A stretch of DNA of 38,545 bases from JAPLST01 sp964397565 (GTDB lineage: Bacteria > Auribacterota > UBA3054 > JAPLST01): NCBI GenBank assembly GCA_964397565.1, contig CAYNJC010000040.1, positions 1-38,545 of the forward strand, read 5' to 3'. Positions 17,885 through 25,803 of this stretch are shown one piece after another. How positions within the stretch are numbered: the stretch's first letter is position 1; each line of letters starts with the position of its first letter. The position numbers and the translations under genes are program-made. The notes beneath the pieces were generated by a model. The model saw nothing but the letters and a program-made list of their open reading frames with translations, did no database searches and was not told the origin of the DNA.

Positions 17885-19228
17885 CTACACCGCCGCACCA
17901 GCGGCCACCGCCGTGCGCAGCGCTTGATAGCCGTGGTGCATAATCAATTGATCAAGCAAAACCAGCGCGGTGTAACTTTCGGCCACCGGCCAGATGCGGC
18001 TGACAATGGTCGGATCGCGGCGCGTGATCGCCGCCAGCTGCGTGTTGGCAAGCGTGTACTTGTCAATCGTGCGCTGCGGTTTGTCGATCGTCGGCGTGGG
18101 CTTGACCGCCAGGCGCACAATGATGGGCTGGCCAGTGGCCAAGCCGCCGGTGATGCCGCCGGCATTGTTGGCCAGGAATTCGACCTTGCCATTGGCGGCG
18201 CGTATCTCATCGTTGGTCTGGCTGCCGGTCATGTCCTTGACGGCAAAACCGGCGCCGACTTCCACGCCTTTGACCGCGCCAATGCCGAGCATGCGCCCGA
18301 GTTCGGCGTCGAGCTTTTCGAAGACCGGCTCGCCCAGCCCGGTCGGCACGCCCAAGGCAATCACCTCAACCACACCGCCGGACGAATCGCCCGTGCGCGT
18401 GACGCGGGTGCAGGCCTCGAGCATCGCTTGGGCCGCGTCGGCGTCGGGGCAATTGACGACCGGATGCACGCCGTAGCGCTCGCGGATTTGCGCCGTCGTC
18501 AGTTTCGACGCCAAGGCGCGAATGTCGTCAATTTCATTTTCGACTTCCGCCAGCACCTGCATCTTCTGCAGAAAGCGCATGGCGGGCGTCAGCCGGCCTT
18601 TGACGTACAGCGACTGGTAAAACGGATCGGTGGCACAACGCATCGTGCGATAGGCGTTGGTTTGCGCGAGCGCGGTCGCGTGGGCAATTTCGCCGGCGCG
18701 GACGCCGGCCAATTCCTTGACATAGGCAAAGACCTCGATGCCGCAGGCGCGCAGGATTTTGCGCGCGACCGAGCCGGCGGCGACAATTGTGGCACTGTAG
18801 CGCCCGCTGAAAAACCCGGCGCCAATGGCGTCGTCATCCGGACCGTATTTGATGAACGAGGCGTACGAGGCGTGGCCCGGGCGTGGCGTGCGATTGGTGT
18901 CCTGATATTGCTGGACATGAATCAGGTGCCGGTCGAGATTCGGAATGAGAATGGTGAGCGGCGTGCCGTTGGTGTGATATTTGTTCTGCGCGCCGGGGAC
19001 GGTTTCATCGACATTCGTGCCAGTGTAGATGACCGGCAGATCGGGTTCTTTGCGCGGCGAGGAGAGCTCGTCGGTGCCGGGCTTGCGCAACAGCAGGTCA
19101 CCGTAGATTTCCTGCTCGCTGAGCAGCAGCCCGGGCGGCACGCCTTGCAGCATGGTTGTCAGGCCTTCCTGATATGAACCGCCGGCAACCGTTACTTGAA
19201 AACAACGACCAAGATGGCATCCAAGCAT
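17885..19228 (-). CDS. Divergent chorismate synthase paralogue lacking the GESHG motif
   Basis: Product of 447 aa, clearly of the AroC family. RPGHASYA (His119), a C-terminal NNAGGITGG and KPTPTIDKPQRTI are family signatures. The N-terminal GESHG catalytic/FMN motif is replaced by GGSYQ (residues 16-20, Tyr19 for the essential His). RRPGQ becomes RKPGT, and RDYRGGGRSS becomes GAGFFSGRYS (136-145). A canonical AroC lies on the other strand at 20365. The protein is longer than usual (about 360-400). It may have a new role or be regulatory; chorismate synthesis by it is doubtful. A strong promoter and a Shine-Dalgarno (GAAGG) show that it is expressed, not a pseudogene. Confidence 0.85.
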   Translation of the reverse strand: MLGCHLGRCFQVTVAGGSYQEGLTTMLQGVPPGLLLSEQEIYGDLLLRKPGTDELSSPRKEPDLPVIYTGTNVDETVPGAQNKYHTNGTPLTILIPNLDRHLIHVQQYQDTNRTPRPGHASYASFIKYGPDDDAIGAGFFSGRYSATIVAAGSVARKILRACGIEVFAYVKELAGVRAGEIAHATALAQTNAYRTMRCATDPFYQSLYVKGRLTPAMRFLQKMQVLAEVENEIDDIRALASKLTTAQIRERYGVHPVVNCPDADAAQAMLEACTRVTRTGDSSGGVVEVIALGVPTGLGEPVFEKLDAELGRMLGIGAVKGVEVGAGFAVKDMTGSQTNDEIRAANGKVEFLANNAGGITGGLATGQPIIVRLAVKPTPTIDKPQRTIDKYTLANTQLAAITRRDPTIVSRIWPVAESYTALVLLDQLIMHHGYQALRTAVAAGAAV

Positions 19229-19305
19229 GGCATGTACCTTCGCTAGATTAAAATACGGCTGACGGCGCGAGCCACGGTAGCGCGCTCGCCATGATACCGC
19301 GAAGG

Positions 19306-19334
19306 AGTATAGCGAAGCACCGGCCGGCTGTCAA
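19306..19334 (-). promoter_or_regulatory. Sigma-70 promoter for the chorismate synthase paralogue
   Basis: Minus strand: TTGACA (19329-19334), exactly 17 nt, TATACT (19306-19311). Predicted start near 19299, giving a leader of about 70 nt. Confidence 0.75.
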
Positions 19335-19481
19335 CCGTGCGCCGGCGCTTGGTTTTGCAGGTAATTTTTCGCAACGAACGAATTTGGAGAAATGCGGTGC
19401 CGTATCTACTTGGGATCGCCGGGCTCCAACTCGGCTCTTTGAGACGCGGTGCCAGTACCAAACTTCATCCTGCATTCTGCA

Positions 19482-19637
19482 TCAACTGCGCTGGTCATGC
19501 AGCAAGCGACCGGCCAGCGCCATGGCCAAGCCGCCGACCAGCATCAGCGCGCCGACGCTGCCCAACTCCGGAATGGCCAAGCCGGCAACAGCGGTCAGCA
19601 CGCCCAACAATGCTGTGACATTGCCGGTATGCCTCAT
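19482..19637 (-). CDS. Small two-helix membrane peptide coupled to hicB
   Basis: A 51-aa frame whose ATG overlaps the hicB stop as ATGA. The product has two hydrophobic, Gly/Ala/Leu-rich segments (about residues 8-22 and 26-43) joined by a PELGS turn, and a charged tail (LLHDQRS), so it should be a helical hairpin in the inner membrane. I do not recognise a family. The coupling to hicB suggests it is translated with the toxin-antitoxin pair. It could be a chance frame in GC-rich DNA, but the tight overlap and clean membrane pattern favour a real gene. Confidence 0.5.
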   Translation of the reverse strand: MRHTGNVTALLGVLTAVAGLAIPELGSVGALMLVGGLAMALAGRLLHDQRS

Positions 19638-19852
19638 GCGGCTTGATAGATTAGCGGCCGGTACGTGGGGCGCGGAATGGGTTTCTTATGTTTACGCGCC
19701 GCCTGCAGCCAGGACTCCTTAGCTTTCAGCACTTGCGCCAGCGCTTCCGTGGGTGACTCGCCAAACGCCGAGCAATGCGCGAGGTCGGGGATATCGGCGA
19801 TATAGCCTTGATCTTCTTTGCTGTAGAAGACGTTAATATGGTAGTCTTTCAT
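19634..19852 (-). CDS. hicB: HicB-family antitoxin
   Basis: Product of 72 aa. The pattern YSKEDQGYIADIPDLAHCSAFGESPTEALAQVLKAKE, spread over residues 10-46, is the partial RNase H-like HicB fold. It should bind and block the HicA ribonuclease. The last part (KPIPRPTY) is the usual end of the short form without a separate DNA-binding domain. It starts inside the hicA stop with a 4-nt ATGA overlap, so the two are co-translated. Confidence 0.9.
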   Translation of the reverse strand: MKDYHINVFYSKEDQGYIADIPDLAHCSAFGESPTEALAQVLKAKESWLQAARKHKKPIPRPTYRPLIYQAA

Positions 19853-20103
19853 GGACGCTTTCCCTCGCTGAGATTATAGCATTCGATCAAGTTAAGCAAT
19901 TGCTTCACTTGGTACGGCTTCGCTTTGCCGTGCACATCCTGAAGGTTTATGAGCCGATCACAACACGGGTGCACAAAAATGTGATGGCTGCCGTTGACGC
20001 GATCAAGTCGGAATCCAACCGAGCACGCACAGGCAACCACATCAGAGAAGCGCAGATTCCTCGAACCGGCTTGCAGCTTCTGCAATAACTTGCGCAGCTT
20101 CAT
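19849..20103 (-). CDS. hicA: HicA-family mRNA interferase toxin
   Basis: Product of about 84 aa with the double-stranded RNA-binding-like HicA fold: FSDVVACACSVGFRLDRVNGSHHIF then a basic KPYQVKQLLNLIE helix. His40 in GSHHIF is the expected catalytic residue. The start at 20103 gives the usual length. A GTG at 20160 would add 19 residues with no family match, and neither start has a strong Shine-Dalgarno. The order hicA then hicB is the usual one. The unit is preceded by its own promoter and a palindromic operator candidate. Confidence 0.88.
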   Translation of the reverse strand: MKLRKLLQKLQAGSRNLRFSDVVACACSVGFRLDRVNGSHHIFVHPCCDRLINLQDVHGKAKPYQVKQLLNLIECYNLSEGKRP

Positions 20104-20223
20104 GATCGTCTTTTCGTCAACGTCATATTGTGCTCTTCTCTGTCGCTCGCTGTCAAACACAGGTCATGCACTACTGGCACCGGTCTTTTTCAATGGTCGC
20201 TTGGTGAAGAAACAGTACAACGC

Positions 20224-20268
20224 TGTGCTTAATAGGAAATTTATAGCACAACCGACATCAAAAGTCAA
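20224..20268 (-). promoter_or_regulatory. hicAB promoter with palindromic operator over the -10
   Basis: Minus strand: TTGACT (20263-20268), 17-nt spacer, TATAAA (20240-20245) preceded by TGC. An inverted repeat TGTGCT (20224-20229) / AGCACA (20245-20250), extended by AT-rich near-symmetry, covers the -10 box. This is a good place for HicB/HicAB autorepression. Confidence 0.65.
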
Positions 20269-20304
20269 CCACAGAAAATCTTCTAGGCCGGTGGCCGCGC
20301 CGGC

Positions 20305-20333
20305 TTGCCGGATTTGGCCGCATTGAGTACAAT
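20305..20333 (+). promoter_or_regulatory. Promoter for the shikimate kinase-chorismate synthase gene
   Basis: TTGCCG (20305-20310), 17-nt spacer, TACAAT (20328-20333). Predicted start near 20340, giving a leader of about 25 nt. Confidence 0.6.
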
Positions 20334-20364
20334 GCACCATGACAAATATAACGGTGGCACAACG

Positions 20365-21990
20365 ATGAAACTAGTGATCAGCGGCGCGAAGGCGACCGGC
20401 AAGAGCACGCTGGCGCGGCAACTGGGCGTGGCCCTCGGCCTGCCGGTGGTCGAGACCGACAGCTTGGTCGAGGAGTTATACGCCGCACGTCACGGCCAGC
20501 GCTGGAATTGCGCGGAGATTTTCGCGCGCGGCGGCGCGGACGTGTTTCGCGCGCTCGAAGGTGAAGCAGCCGAGACCCTGGCGGCGCGCGATTGGTGCAT
20601 CATTGCCACAGGCGGCTCGACGCTGCTGCAGCCGGAGGCACGCCAGGCCCTGCGCCGCGATGCGCTGCTGATCGTCCTGACCGCGCCGCCAGCAGTGCTG
20701 TGGTCGCGCGTGCAGCGCATTGGCCTGCCGGCCTATGTCGACAAGGACGATGCGCAGCAAACCTTCGTCGCCCGCGCGGCGATGATTCAGGAGGTCCTGC
20801 TGCCCTATGCCGACGTATTGGTGGACGTGACCAGCGGCGCAATCGAGCAACTACTCGACGAAGTACTTGAAAAACTCGGCGCGGAATTCGCCGTGCGCTG
20901 CACCGCGCCGAACACGTTTGGCGACGTGATCCGGGTGACGACCTTTGGCGAAAGCCACGGCGTCGCGATTGGCTGCGTGCTCGACGGCGTGGCGCCGGGC
21001 ACGCCGATTGACCTCGACGAACTGCAGCACGCGCTCGACCGGCGCCGGCCGGGGCAGAGTGAACTGAGCACGCCGCGCAACGAGCGCGACCAGGTGCGGA
21101 TATTGTCAGGCGTCTTCGAAGGCACGGCGACCGGCGCGCCGATTTGCATGATCTTGATGAGTGAAGACCAGCGGCCGTCGGCCTACGAAGGCCTGCGCGA
21201 TCTGTTTCGGCCCGGCCATGCCGACTTCACCTTTTGGAAAAAATACGGCCTGCGCGATTATCGCGGCGGCGGGCGCTCCTCCGGGCGCGAAACGGCCGGA
21301 CGCGTGGCCGGCGGCGCAGTCGTCCAACAAATCCTGCGCGCACGCGGCGTACAGATCTGTGCCTATGCGCTCGAGATCGGCGGTATTCGCGCACAGACTT
21401 TCGACCTTGGCGCGATCGAGCACAATCCCGTGCGCTGTCCCGACCCGGTGGCCGCGCAAGCCATGACGGCAGCAATCCTCAAGGCCAAGGCAGACAAAGA
21501 CTCGCTCGGCGGGATTATCGAACTGCGCATCAACGGCGTGCCGGCTGGTCTGGGCGATCCAGTCTTTGGCAAGCTGGATGCACGGCTGGCTTCGGCGCTG
21601 CTGTCGATCGGCGCGACGACGGGCTTCGAGATTGGCGCGGGCTTTGCGGCCGCACGCCGGTGCGGCAGTGAGAACAACGATGCGATGCAGGACGGCGCGT
21701 TTGTTTCGAACAATGCCGGCGGGATTGTCGGCGGCATTTCAAACGGCAATGAGATTGTGATTCGGCTCGCGATCAAGCCGACCTCGTCGATTGAGAAACC
21801 ACAGCGCACGATCGACATACACGGGCAGAACCGCGAGGTAGTCGTGGAAGGCCGGCATGATCCGTGCATTGTGCCGCGCGTCGTGCCGGTAGTCGAGGCG
21901 ATGGCCGCGCTGGTGCTGCTGGATGCCTGGGAGATGCAGACGCGGATTCGGCCCGACTGGCTGGACGTCGCGCCGGCTGTCCGTGGGTGA
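20365..21990 (+). CDS. aroK-aroC: Bifunctional shikimate kinase / chorismate synthase fusion
   Basis: Product of 541 aa carrying two shikimate-pathway enzymes. Residues 1-170 are shikimate kinase: Walker A GAKATGKST (7-15), Asp32 in ETDSL for shikimate, FRALE and a GGSTLL loop where GGG is more usual. Residues 185-535 are a canonical chorismate synthase: TFGESHG (His198), RRRPGQ, RPGHAD (His285), RDYRGGGRSS and NNAGGIVGG. The intervening EPSP synthase step is not encoded here. The start ATG at 20365 has GGTGG 10 nt upstream. The gene is divergent from the hicAB unit and near a second, degenerate AroC. Confidence 0.93.
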   Translation: MKLVISGAKATGKSTLARQLGVALGLPVVETDSLVEELYAARHGQRWNCAEIFARGGADVFRALEGEAAETLAARDWCIIATGGSTLLQPEARQALRRDALLIVLTAPPAVLWSRVQRIGLPAYVDKDDAQQTFVARAAMIQEVLLPYADVLVDVTSGAIEQLLDEVLEKLGAEFAVRCTAPNTFGDVIRVTTFGESHGVAIGCVLDGVAPGTPIDLDELQHALDRRRPGQSELSTPRNERDQVRILSGVFEGTATGAPICMILMSEDQRPSAYEGLRDLFRPGHADFTFWKKYGLRDYRGGGRSSGRETAGRVAGGAVVQQILRARGVQICAYALEIGGIRAQTFDLGAIEHNPVRCPDPVAAQAMTAAILKAKADKDSLGGIIELRINGVPAGLGDPVFGKLDARLASALLSIGATTGFEIGAGFAAARRCGSENNDAMQDGAFVSNNAGGIVGGISNGNEIVIRLAIKPTSSIEKPQRTIDIHGQNREVVVEGRHDPCIVPRVVPVVEAMAALVLLDAWEMQTRIRPDWLDVAPAVRG

Positions 21991-22011
21991 CTTTCGCTGA
22001 CGGATTTGCAG

Positions 22012-22071
22012 GTAGCCGCGGAACGGCGTTCCGCGTGATGTGCCGCACGCCGCACGCCGTGCGGCGGCTAC
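22012..22071. repeat. Cloverleaf-like GTAGCCGC...GCGGCTAC palindromic element
   Basis: Outer arms GTAGCCGC (22012-22019) and GCGGCTAC (22064-22071) enclose two further hairpins: GCGGAAC/GTTCCGC (22017-22033) and GCCGCAC/GTGCGGC (about 22042-22063). It shares its outer ends with the elements at 14216-14272 and 23011-23069. Confidence 0.7.
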
Positions 22072-22122
22072 GGGTAGAAATGCACGCACGCAGTGGGATC
22101 GCTGGTTATTGCTGTATAAATC

Positions 22123-22131
22123 TGCTATACT
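22123..22131 (+). promoter_or_regulatory. Extended -10 promoter for the DUF1080 gene
   Basis: TGCTATACT, the same extended -10 as before rpmB; weak -35. The gene follows with a strong GAGGAG at 22189-22194. Confidence 0.5.
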
Positions 22132-22201
22132 AGCCACGCGGAATGCGTGCACACTGCCGCGGCCGCGACGCTATTCACTGTAACTAACGAGGAGTTCAAT
22201 T

Positions 22202-22945
22202 ATGGCGGAAGAGAAACCCGGGTATGATGATACCCCGATCATTCCAGGGCAAACCTGGAAAGTGCATGACAGGAATCGGCCGCAAGCGCGGATCGTCACG
22301 CCCGGCACGACCTGCACGCTGGAGAAGCCGGCCAGCGCGCCGTCCGATGCGATTGTGCTGTTCGACGGCAAAGACCTGACCAATTGGCGCGGGCGCGATG
22401 GCGCCGCCAAGTGGAAACTTGAAAACGGGTACATGGAAGTCGTGCCGTCCACCGGCGACATTCAAACCGTGCAGGAATTCGGCGATTGCCAACTGCATGT
22501 CGAGTGGGCCGAGCCGACCGTCATTAAAGGCGAAAGCCAGGGGCGCGGCAACAGCGGCGTCTTCTTGATGGGCACGTACGAAATCCAAGTGCTGGACTGC
22601 TATCAGAATCCGACCTATGCTGACGGCGCGACCGGGGGCATCTATGGCCAATGGCCGCCGCTGGTCAACGCGTGCCGCAAGCCGGGCGAGTGGCAGGCGT
22701 ATGACATTATCTGGCTCGCGCCGCGTTTTGAGAACGGCAAGCTGATCCGGCCGGCCTACATGACCGTCCTGCAGAACGGCGTGCTGTTGCATCACCACAA
22801 GATGCTGATCGGGCCGACCTGTCATCGCACGGTCGATCCGTACAAGCCGCATCCGGCGGTCGGGCCGCTCAAGCTGCAAGATCACGGCGACCTGGTACGC
22901 TTCCGTTACATCTGGTATCGCCCCTTGCGCGACTACGACGAATAA
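22202..22945 (+). CDS. DUF1080 family protein (3-keto-disaccharide hydrolase-like)
   Basis: Product of 247 aa with the hallmark VLFDGKDLTNW (residues 52-62). Then come the concanavalin-like strands GDIQTVQEFGDCQLHVEW, GNSGVFL, YEIQVLD and PGEWQAYDI and a closing VRFRYIWYRPL. DUF1080 proteins act on glycosides, some on 3-keto sugars, and are abundant in PVC bacteria. Most are exported, but no signal peptide is visible here. GAGGAG lies 7 nt before the ATG. It stands alone between a promoter and a hairpin terminator. Confidence 0.9.
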   Translation: MAEEKPGYDDTPIIPGQTWKVHDRNRPQARIVTPGTTCTLEKPASAPSDAIVLFDGKDLTNWRGRDGAAKWKLENGYMEVVPSTGDIQTVQEFGDCQLHVEWAEPTVIKGESQGRGNSGVFLMGTYEIQVLDCYQNPTYADGATGGIYGQWPPLVNACRKPGEWQAYDIIWLAPRFENGKLIRPAYMTVLQNGVLLHHHKMLIGPTCHRTVDPYKPHPAVGPLKLQDHGDLVRFRYIWYRPLRDYDE

Positions 22946-22975
22946 GTCGTCGCGACAGGCTATGTGTCTCCCTGC

Positions 22976-23001
22976 AACGGCGCCGGATCTCCGGCGCCGT
23001 T
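22976..23001 (+). terminator. Terminator-like hairpin after the DUF1080 gene
   Basis: AACGGCGCCGG, loop atct, CCGGCGCCGTT: a perfect 11-bp stem 30 nt after the stop, followed by GTCTTTGCC, a weak U-run. Confidence 0.65.
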
Positions 23002-23010
23002 GTCTTTGCC

Positions 23011-23204
23011 TGTAGCCGCGGGCGTCGACCGCGCTAGAACAGCGGCCGCCCTCAGCGCGGGCGGCTACANNNNNNNNNNNNNNNNNNNNNNNNNNNNNNN
23101 NNNNNNNNNNNNNNNNNNNNNNNNNNNNNNNNNNNNNNNNNNNNNNNNNNNNNNNNNNNNNNNNNNNNNAGAACAGCGGCCGCCCTCAGCGCGGGCGGCT
23201 ACAT
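23011..23204. repeat. GTAGCCGC palindromic repeats on both sides of the assembly gap
   Basis: TGTAGCCGC (23011-23019) to GCGGCTACA (23061-23069) is one full element. The right half (from AGAACAGCGGCCGCC to GGCGGCTACA) is repeated exactly at 23170-23203, after the gap. At least two tandem copies therefore exist, and the repeat probably caused the break. Confidence 0.8.
23070..23169. other. Assembly gap (100 N)
   Basis: Exactly 100 N, a usual scaffold placeholder, so the true length is unknown. It is bounded by identical repeat sequence on both sides. Confidence 0.99.
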
Positions 23205-23234
23205 TGCACCTTGCTTTCCTTTTGCCGCCGGGAA

Positions 23235-23243
23235 TGCTATAGT
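23235..23243 (+). promoter_or_regulatory. Extended -10 promoter for the H+-ATPase-SulP operon
   Basis: TGCTATAGT 55 nt before the ATPase start; no clear -35. Confidence 0.45.
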
Positions 23244-23298
23244 AAAGGCATGCTGTTCTCCGGAATCTGATTGACTCACGAACGGGAGTTTGCCAACC

Positions 23299-25803
23299 AT
23301 GTCAACCACCGCACCGAATTTCGACCACATCTCTGTTACCGATACCCTGAAAACACTCGGCGTCGATGCCACGCAAGGTTTGACGTCGGCAGAGGCCACC
23401 GCCCGGCTTGCGCGCTACGGCGCCAACGCGCTTGAAGAAAAAAAGAAAAGCCAGTTCGGTGTCTTGCTCGGCTTCCTCTGGGGCCCGATTCCGTGGATGA
23501 TCGAGCTGGCGGCCATCATGGCCTTGTGCGTGCATGACTACGGCGACTTCACGATCATCATGGGCTTGCTGATCTTCAATGCCGTGCTGGGCTTCTTTGA
23601 AGACCATGCGGCGTCCAACGCGCTGGCCGCGCTCAAGGGCGCGCTGGCCCGCAAGGCGCGGGTGTTGCGCGACCGGCAGTGGAGTGAAGTGGATGCCGCC
23701 ACGCTGGTGCCGGGCGACATCATCCGCCTGCGCATGGGCGATGTGGTGCCGGCCGACGCCAAGCTGACGGACGACATGTATCTGAGTGTTGATCAAGCGG
23801 CGCTCACCGGCGAGTCATTGCCGGTCAGCAAAAAAGCCGGTGATCCGGTCTATTCCGGCTCGATCGTCAAAAAGGGCGAGACGGCGGGCGTCGTGACGGC
23901 GACGGGTGCCAGCACCTTCTTTGGCCGCACCGCCACGCTGGTGCAGAGCGCCGGGACGACGTCGCATTTCCAGAAGGCGGTGCTGCGCATCGGCGATTTT
24001 CTGATCGTGGTCGCGGTGGTGCTGGCGCTCATTCTGGTGGCCGTGCAGTTGGCGCAACATGCGAATGTCCTGCGGCTGGCCGAATTTGTCCTGATCCTGC
24101 TGGTGGCGTCCGTGCCGGTGGCCATGCCGGCGGTGCTGTCGGTGACCATGGCGCTGGGCGCCAAAATGCTGGCGAAGCGCAAGGTGATTGTCGCGCGGCT
24201 CGAAGCGATCGAGGAAATGGCCGGCATGGATATTTTGTGTTCGGACAAGACCGGCACACTGACGCAGAACACCTTGACCCTGGGCGCGGTGCAGGCGTGG
24301 GCCGGCGCCGATCCACAGGCCGTACTGCTGGCCGGCGCCTTGGCGTCGACGCCGGCGGACAAGGATCCGATCGACATGGCCGTGCTGGGCGGGCTGAAAG
24401 ATCCGGCCGTATTGCAGCCCTATCAGCAGAACGCGTTTGTGCCGTTTGATCCGGTCTCGAAGCGCACCGAAGCAACCATTACGGATGCCACCGGCACGAC
24501 GTTCTTTGTCACCAAAGGCGCGCCGCAGGTCATTATTGGATTGGCGCAACTGGCGCCGGCGGCGGCTGCGCAAGCAACCGCGCTGGTCAACGCGTCTGCC
24601 GCCAAGGGCTATCGCACGCTCGGCGTCGCCCGTGCGGCCACGAAAAATCAGTGGCAATTTCTGGGCTTGTTGCCGCTGTTTGACCCGCCGCGCCCGGACT
24701 CGAAGGCGACGATCGCGGCCGCGCACCAATGCGGCATCACCGTCAAGATGGTGACGGGCGACAGCACTGCGATTGCGGCCCAAATTGCCGGCCAGCTCGG
24801 CATGGGCACCCACATTCAGCCGGCCACGGATTTGTTCACGGGTGATGTCACCAAGGGGCAGATCCCGCTGGATGTCGCCGCGAAGGTCGAGCAGGCAGAA
24901 GGCTTCGCGCAAGTGTTTCCCGAACACAAGTATGCGATCGTCAAGGCGCTGCAAGAGCGCGGGCATATTGTCGGCATGACCGGCGATGGCGTCAATGATG
25001 CCCCGGCACTGAAGCAGGCGGATGTCGGCATCGCCGTCTCGGGCGCGACCGATGCCGCGCGTGCAGCGGCAGCCATGGTCTTGACAGATCCCGGCTTGGC
25101 CGTCATCATTGATGGTATCAAGGAAGCCCGGTGCATCTTTGCGCGCATGACGAGCTATGCCATTTATCGCATCGCGATGACGATCGCCATCATGTTCTTC
25201 ATCGTGCTGGCCACAATCATGTATGGCTTTTTCCCGCTCACTCCGATCATGATCATTGCCTTGGCGTTGCTCGACGATGTGCCGATCATGACGATTGCGT
25301 TTGACAATACGGCCGTGGCGCCCAAGCCAGTGCGCTGGGAAATGAGCCGGATTCTCACGATTGCGTCGCTGCTGGGCCTTGCGTCGGTCGTGCAGAGCTT
25401 CGGCTTGTTGTACGTGGGGCAGACCGTCTTCGCCCTGACCCGGCCGGCGCTGCAGACCATGCTGTTCCTGCAACTGGTGGCCGGCGGGCATTTGATGCTG
25501 CTCGTGACGCGCGCCACCGGCCCGTTCTGGCGCCCGCCCTTCCCGGCCGGCAAATTGTTCTGGGCAATTGTCGCCACGCAGCTGTTTGCCGTGCTGATGT
25601 GCGCCTATGGCTGGGGCGTGCCGCAGGTGCCGTGGTCGTTGATCGGCTGGGTCTGGCTGTATAATCTGATCTGGATGCTGGTGCAGGACATCATCAAACT
25701 GCGGGTCTACCACGAACTGGCGCTGCGGGCGACGGGGCGAACCCCGTTTCTGGCGCGCCTGAAGGCATCATTGGATCCGCACGGAAATCTGCACCATGGC
25801 TGA
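23299..25803 (+). CDS. P-type proton-exporting ATPase (type IIIA)
   Basis: Product of 834 aa that pumps H+ out of the cell with ATP through a phospho-Asp intermediate. Motifs: LTGESLP (near residue 170) in the actuator domain, PVAMPAVLSV in M4, CSDKTGTLT with Asp316, KGAPQVI for nucleotide binding and TGDGVNDAPALKQADVG near 562. The short M4 (PVAMP) and length match the fungal/plant/archaeal plasma-membrane H+-ATPase group, although the C-terminal autoinhibitory tail of plants is absent. GGGAG precedes the ATG at 23299. The stop overlaps the SulP start by 8 nt, so the two are one operon. Confidence 0.93.
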   Translation: MSTTAPNFDHISVTDTLKTLGVDATQGLTSAEATARLARYGANALEEKKKSQFGVLLGFLWGPIPWMIELAAIMALCVHDYGDFTIIMGLLIFNAVLGFFEDHAASNALAALKGALARKARVLRDRQWSEVDAATLVPGDIIRLRMGDVVPADAKLTDDMYLSVDQAALTGESLPVSKKAGDPVYSGSIVKKGETAGVVTATGASTFFGRTATLVQSAGTTSHFQKAVLRIGDFLIVVAVVLALILVAVQLAQHANVLRLAEFVLILLVASVPVAMPAVLSVTMALGAKMLAKRKVIVARLEAIEEMAGMDILCSDKTGTLTQNTLTLGAVQAWAGADPQAVLLAGALASTPADKDPIDMAVLGGLKDPAVLQPYQQNAFVPFDPVSKRTEATITDATGTTFFVTKGAPQVIIGLAQLAPAAAAQATALVNASAAKGYRTLGVARAATKNQWQFLGLLPLFDPPRPDSKATIAAAHQCGITVKMVTGDSTAIAAQIAGQLGMGTHIQPATDLFTGDVTKGQIPLDVAAKVEQAEGFAQVFPEHKYAIVKALQERGHIVGMTGDGVNDAPALKQADVGIAVSGATDAARAAAAMVLTDPGLAVIIDGIKEARCIFARMTSYAIYRIAMTIAIMFFIVLATIMYGFFPLTPIMIIALALLDDVPIMTIAFDNTAVAPKPVRWEMSRILTIASLLGLASVVQSFGLLYVGQTVFALTRPALQTMLFLQLVAGGHLMLLVTRATGPFWRPPFPAGKLFWAIVATQLFAVLMCAYGWGVPQVPWSLIGWVWLYNLIWMLVQDIIKLRVYHELALRATGRTPFLARLKASLDPHGNLHHG

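Noticed and set aside
19243..19461. 72-codon minus-strand frame
   Set aside because: It covers the promoter of the chorismate synthase paralogue and has no protein-like pattern.
23815..25713. Long minus-strand open frame (632 codons)
   Set aside because: It mirrors the H+-ATPase gene in GC-rich DNA and has an Arg/His/Gln-rich, non-protein-like composition.
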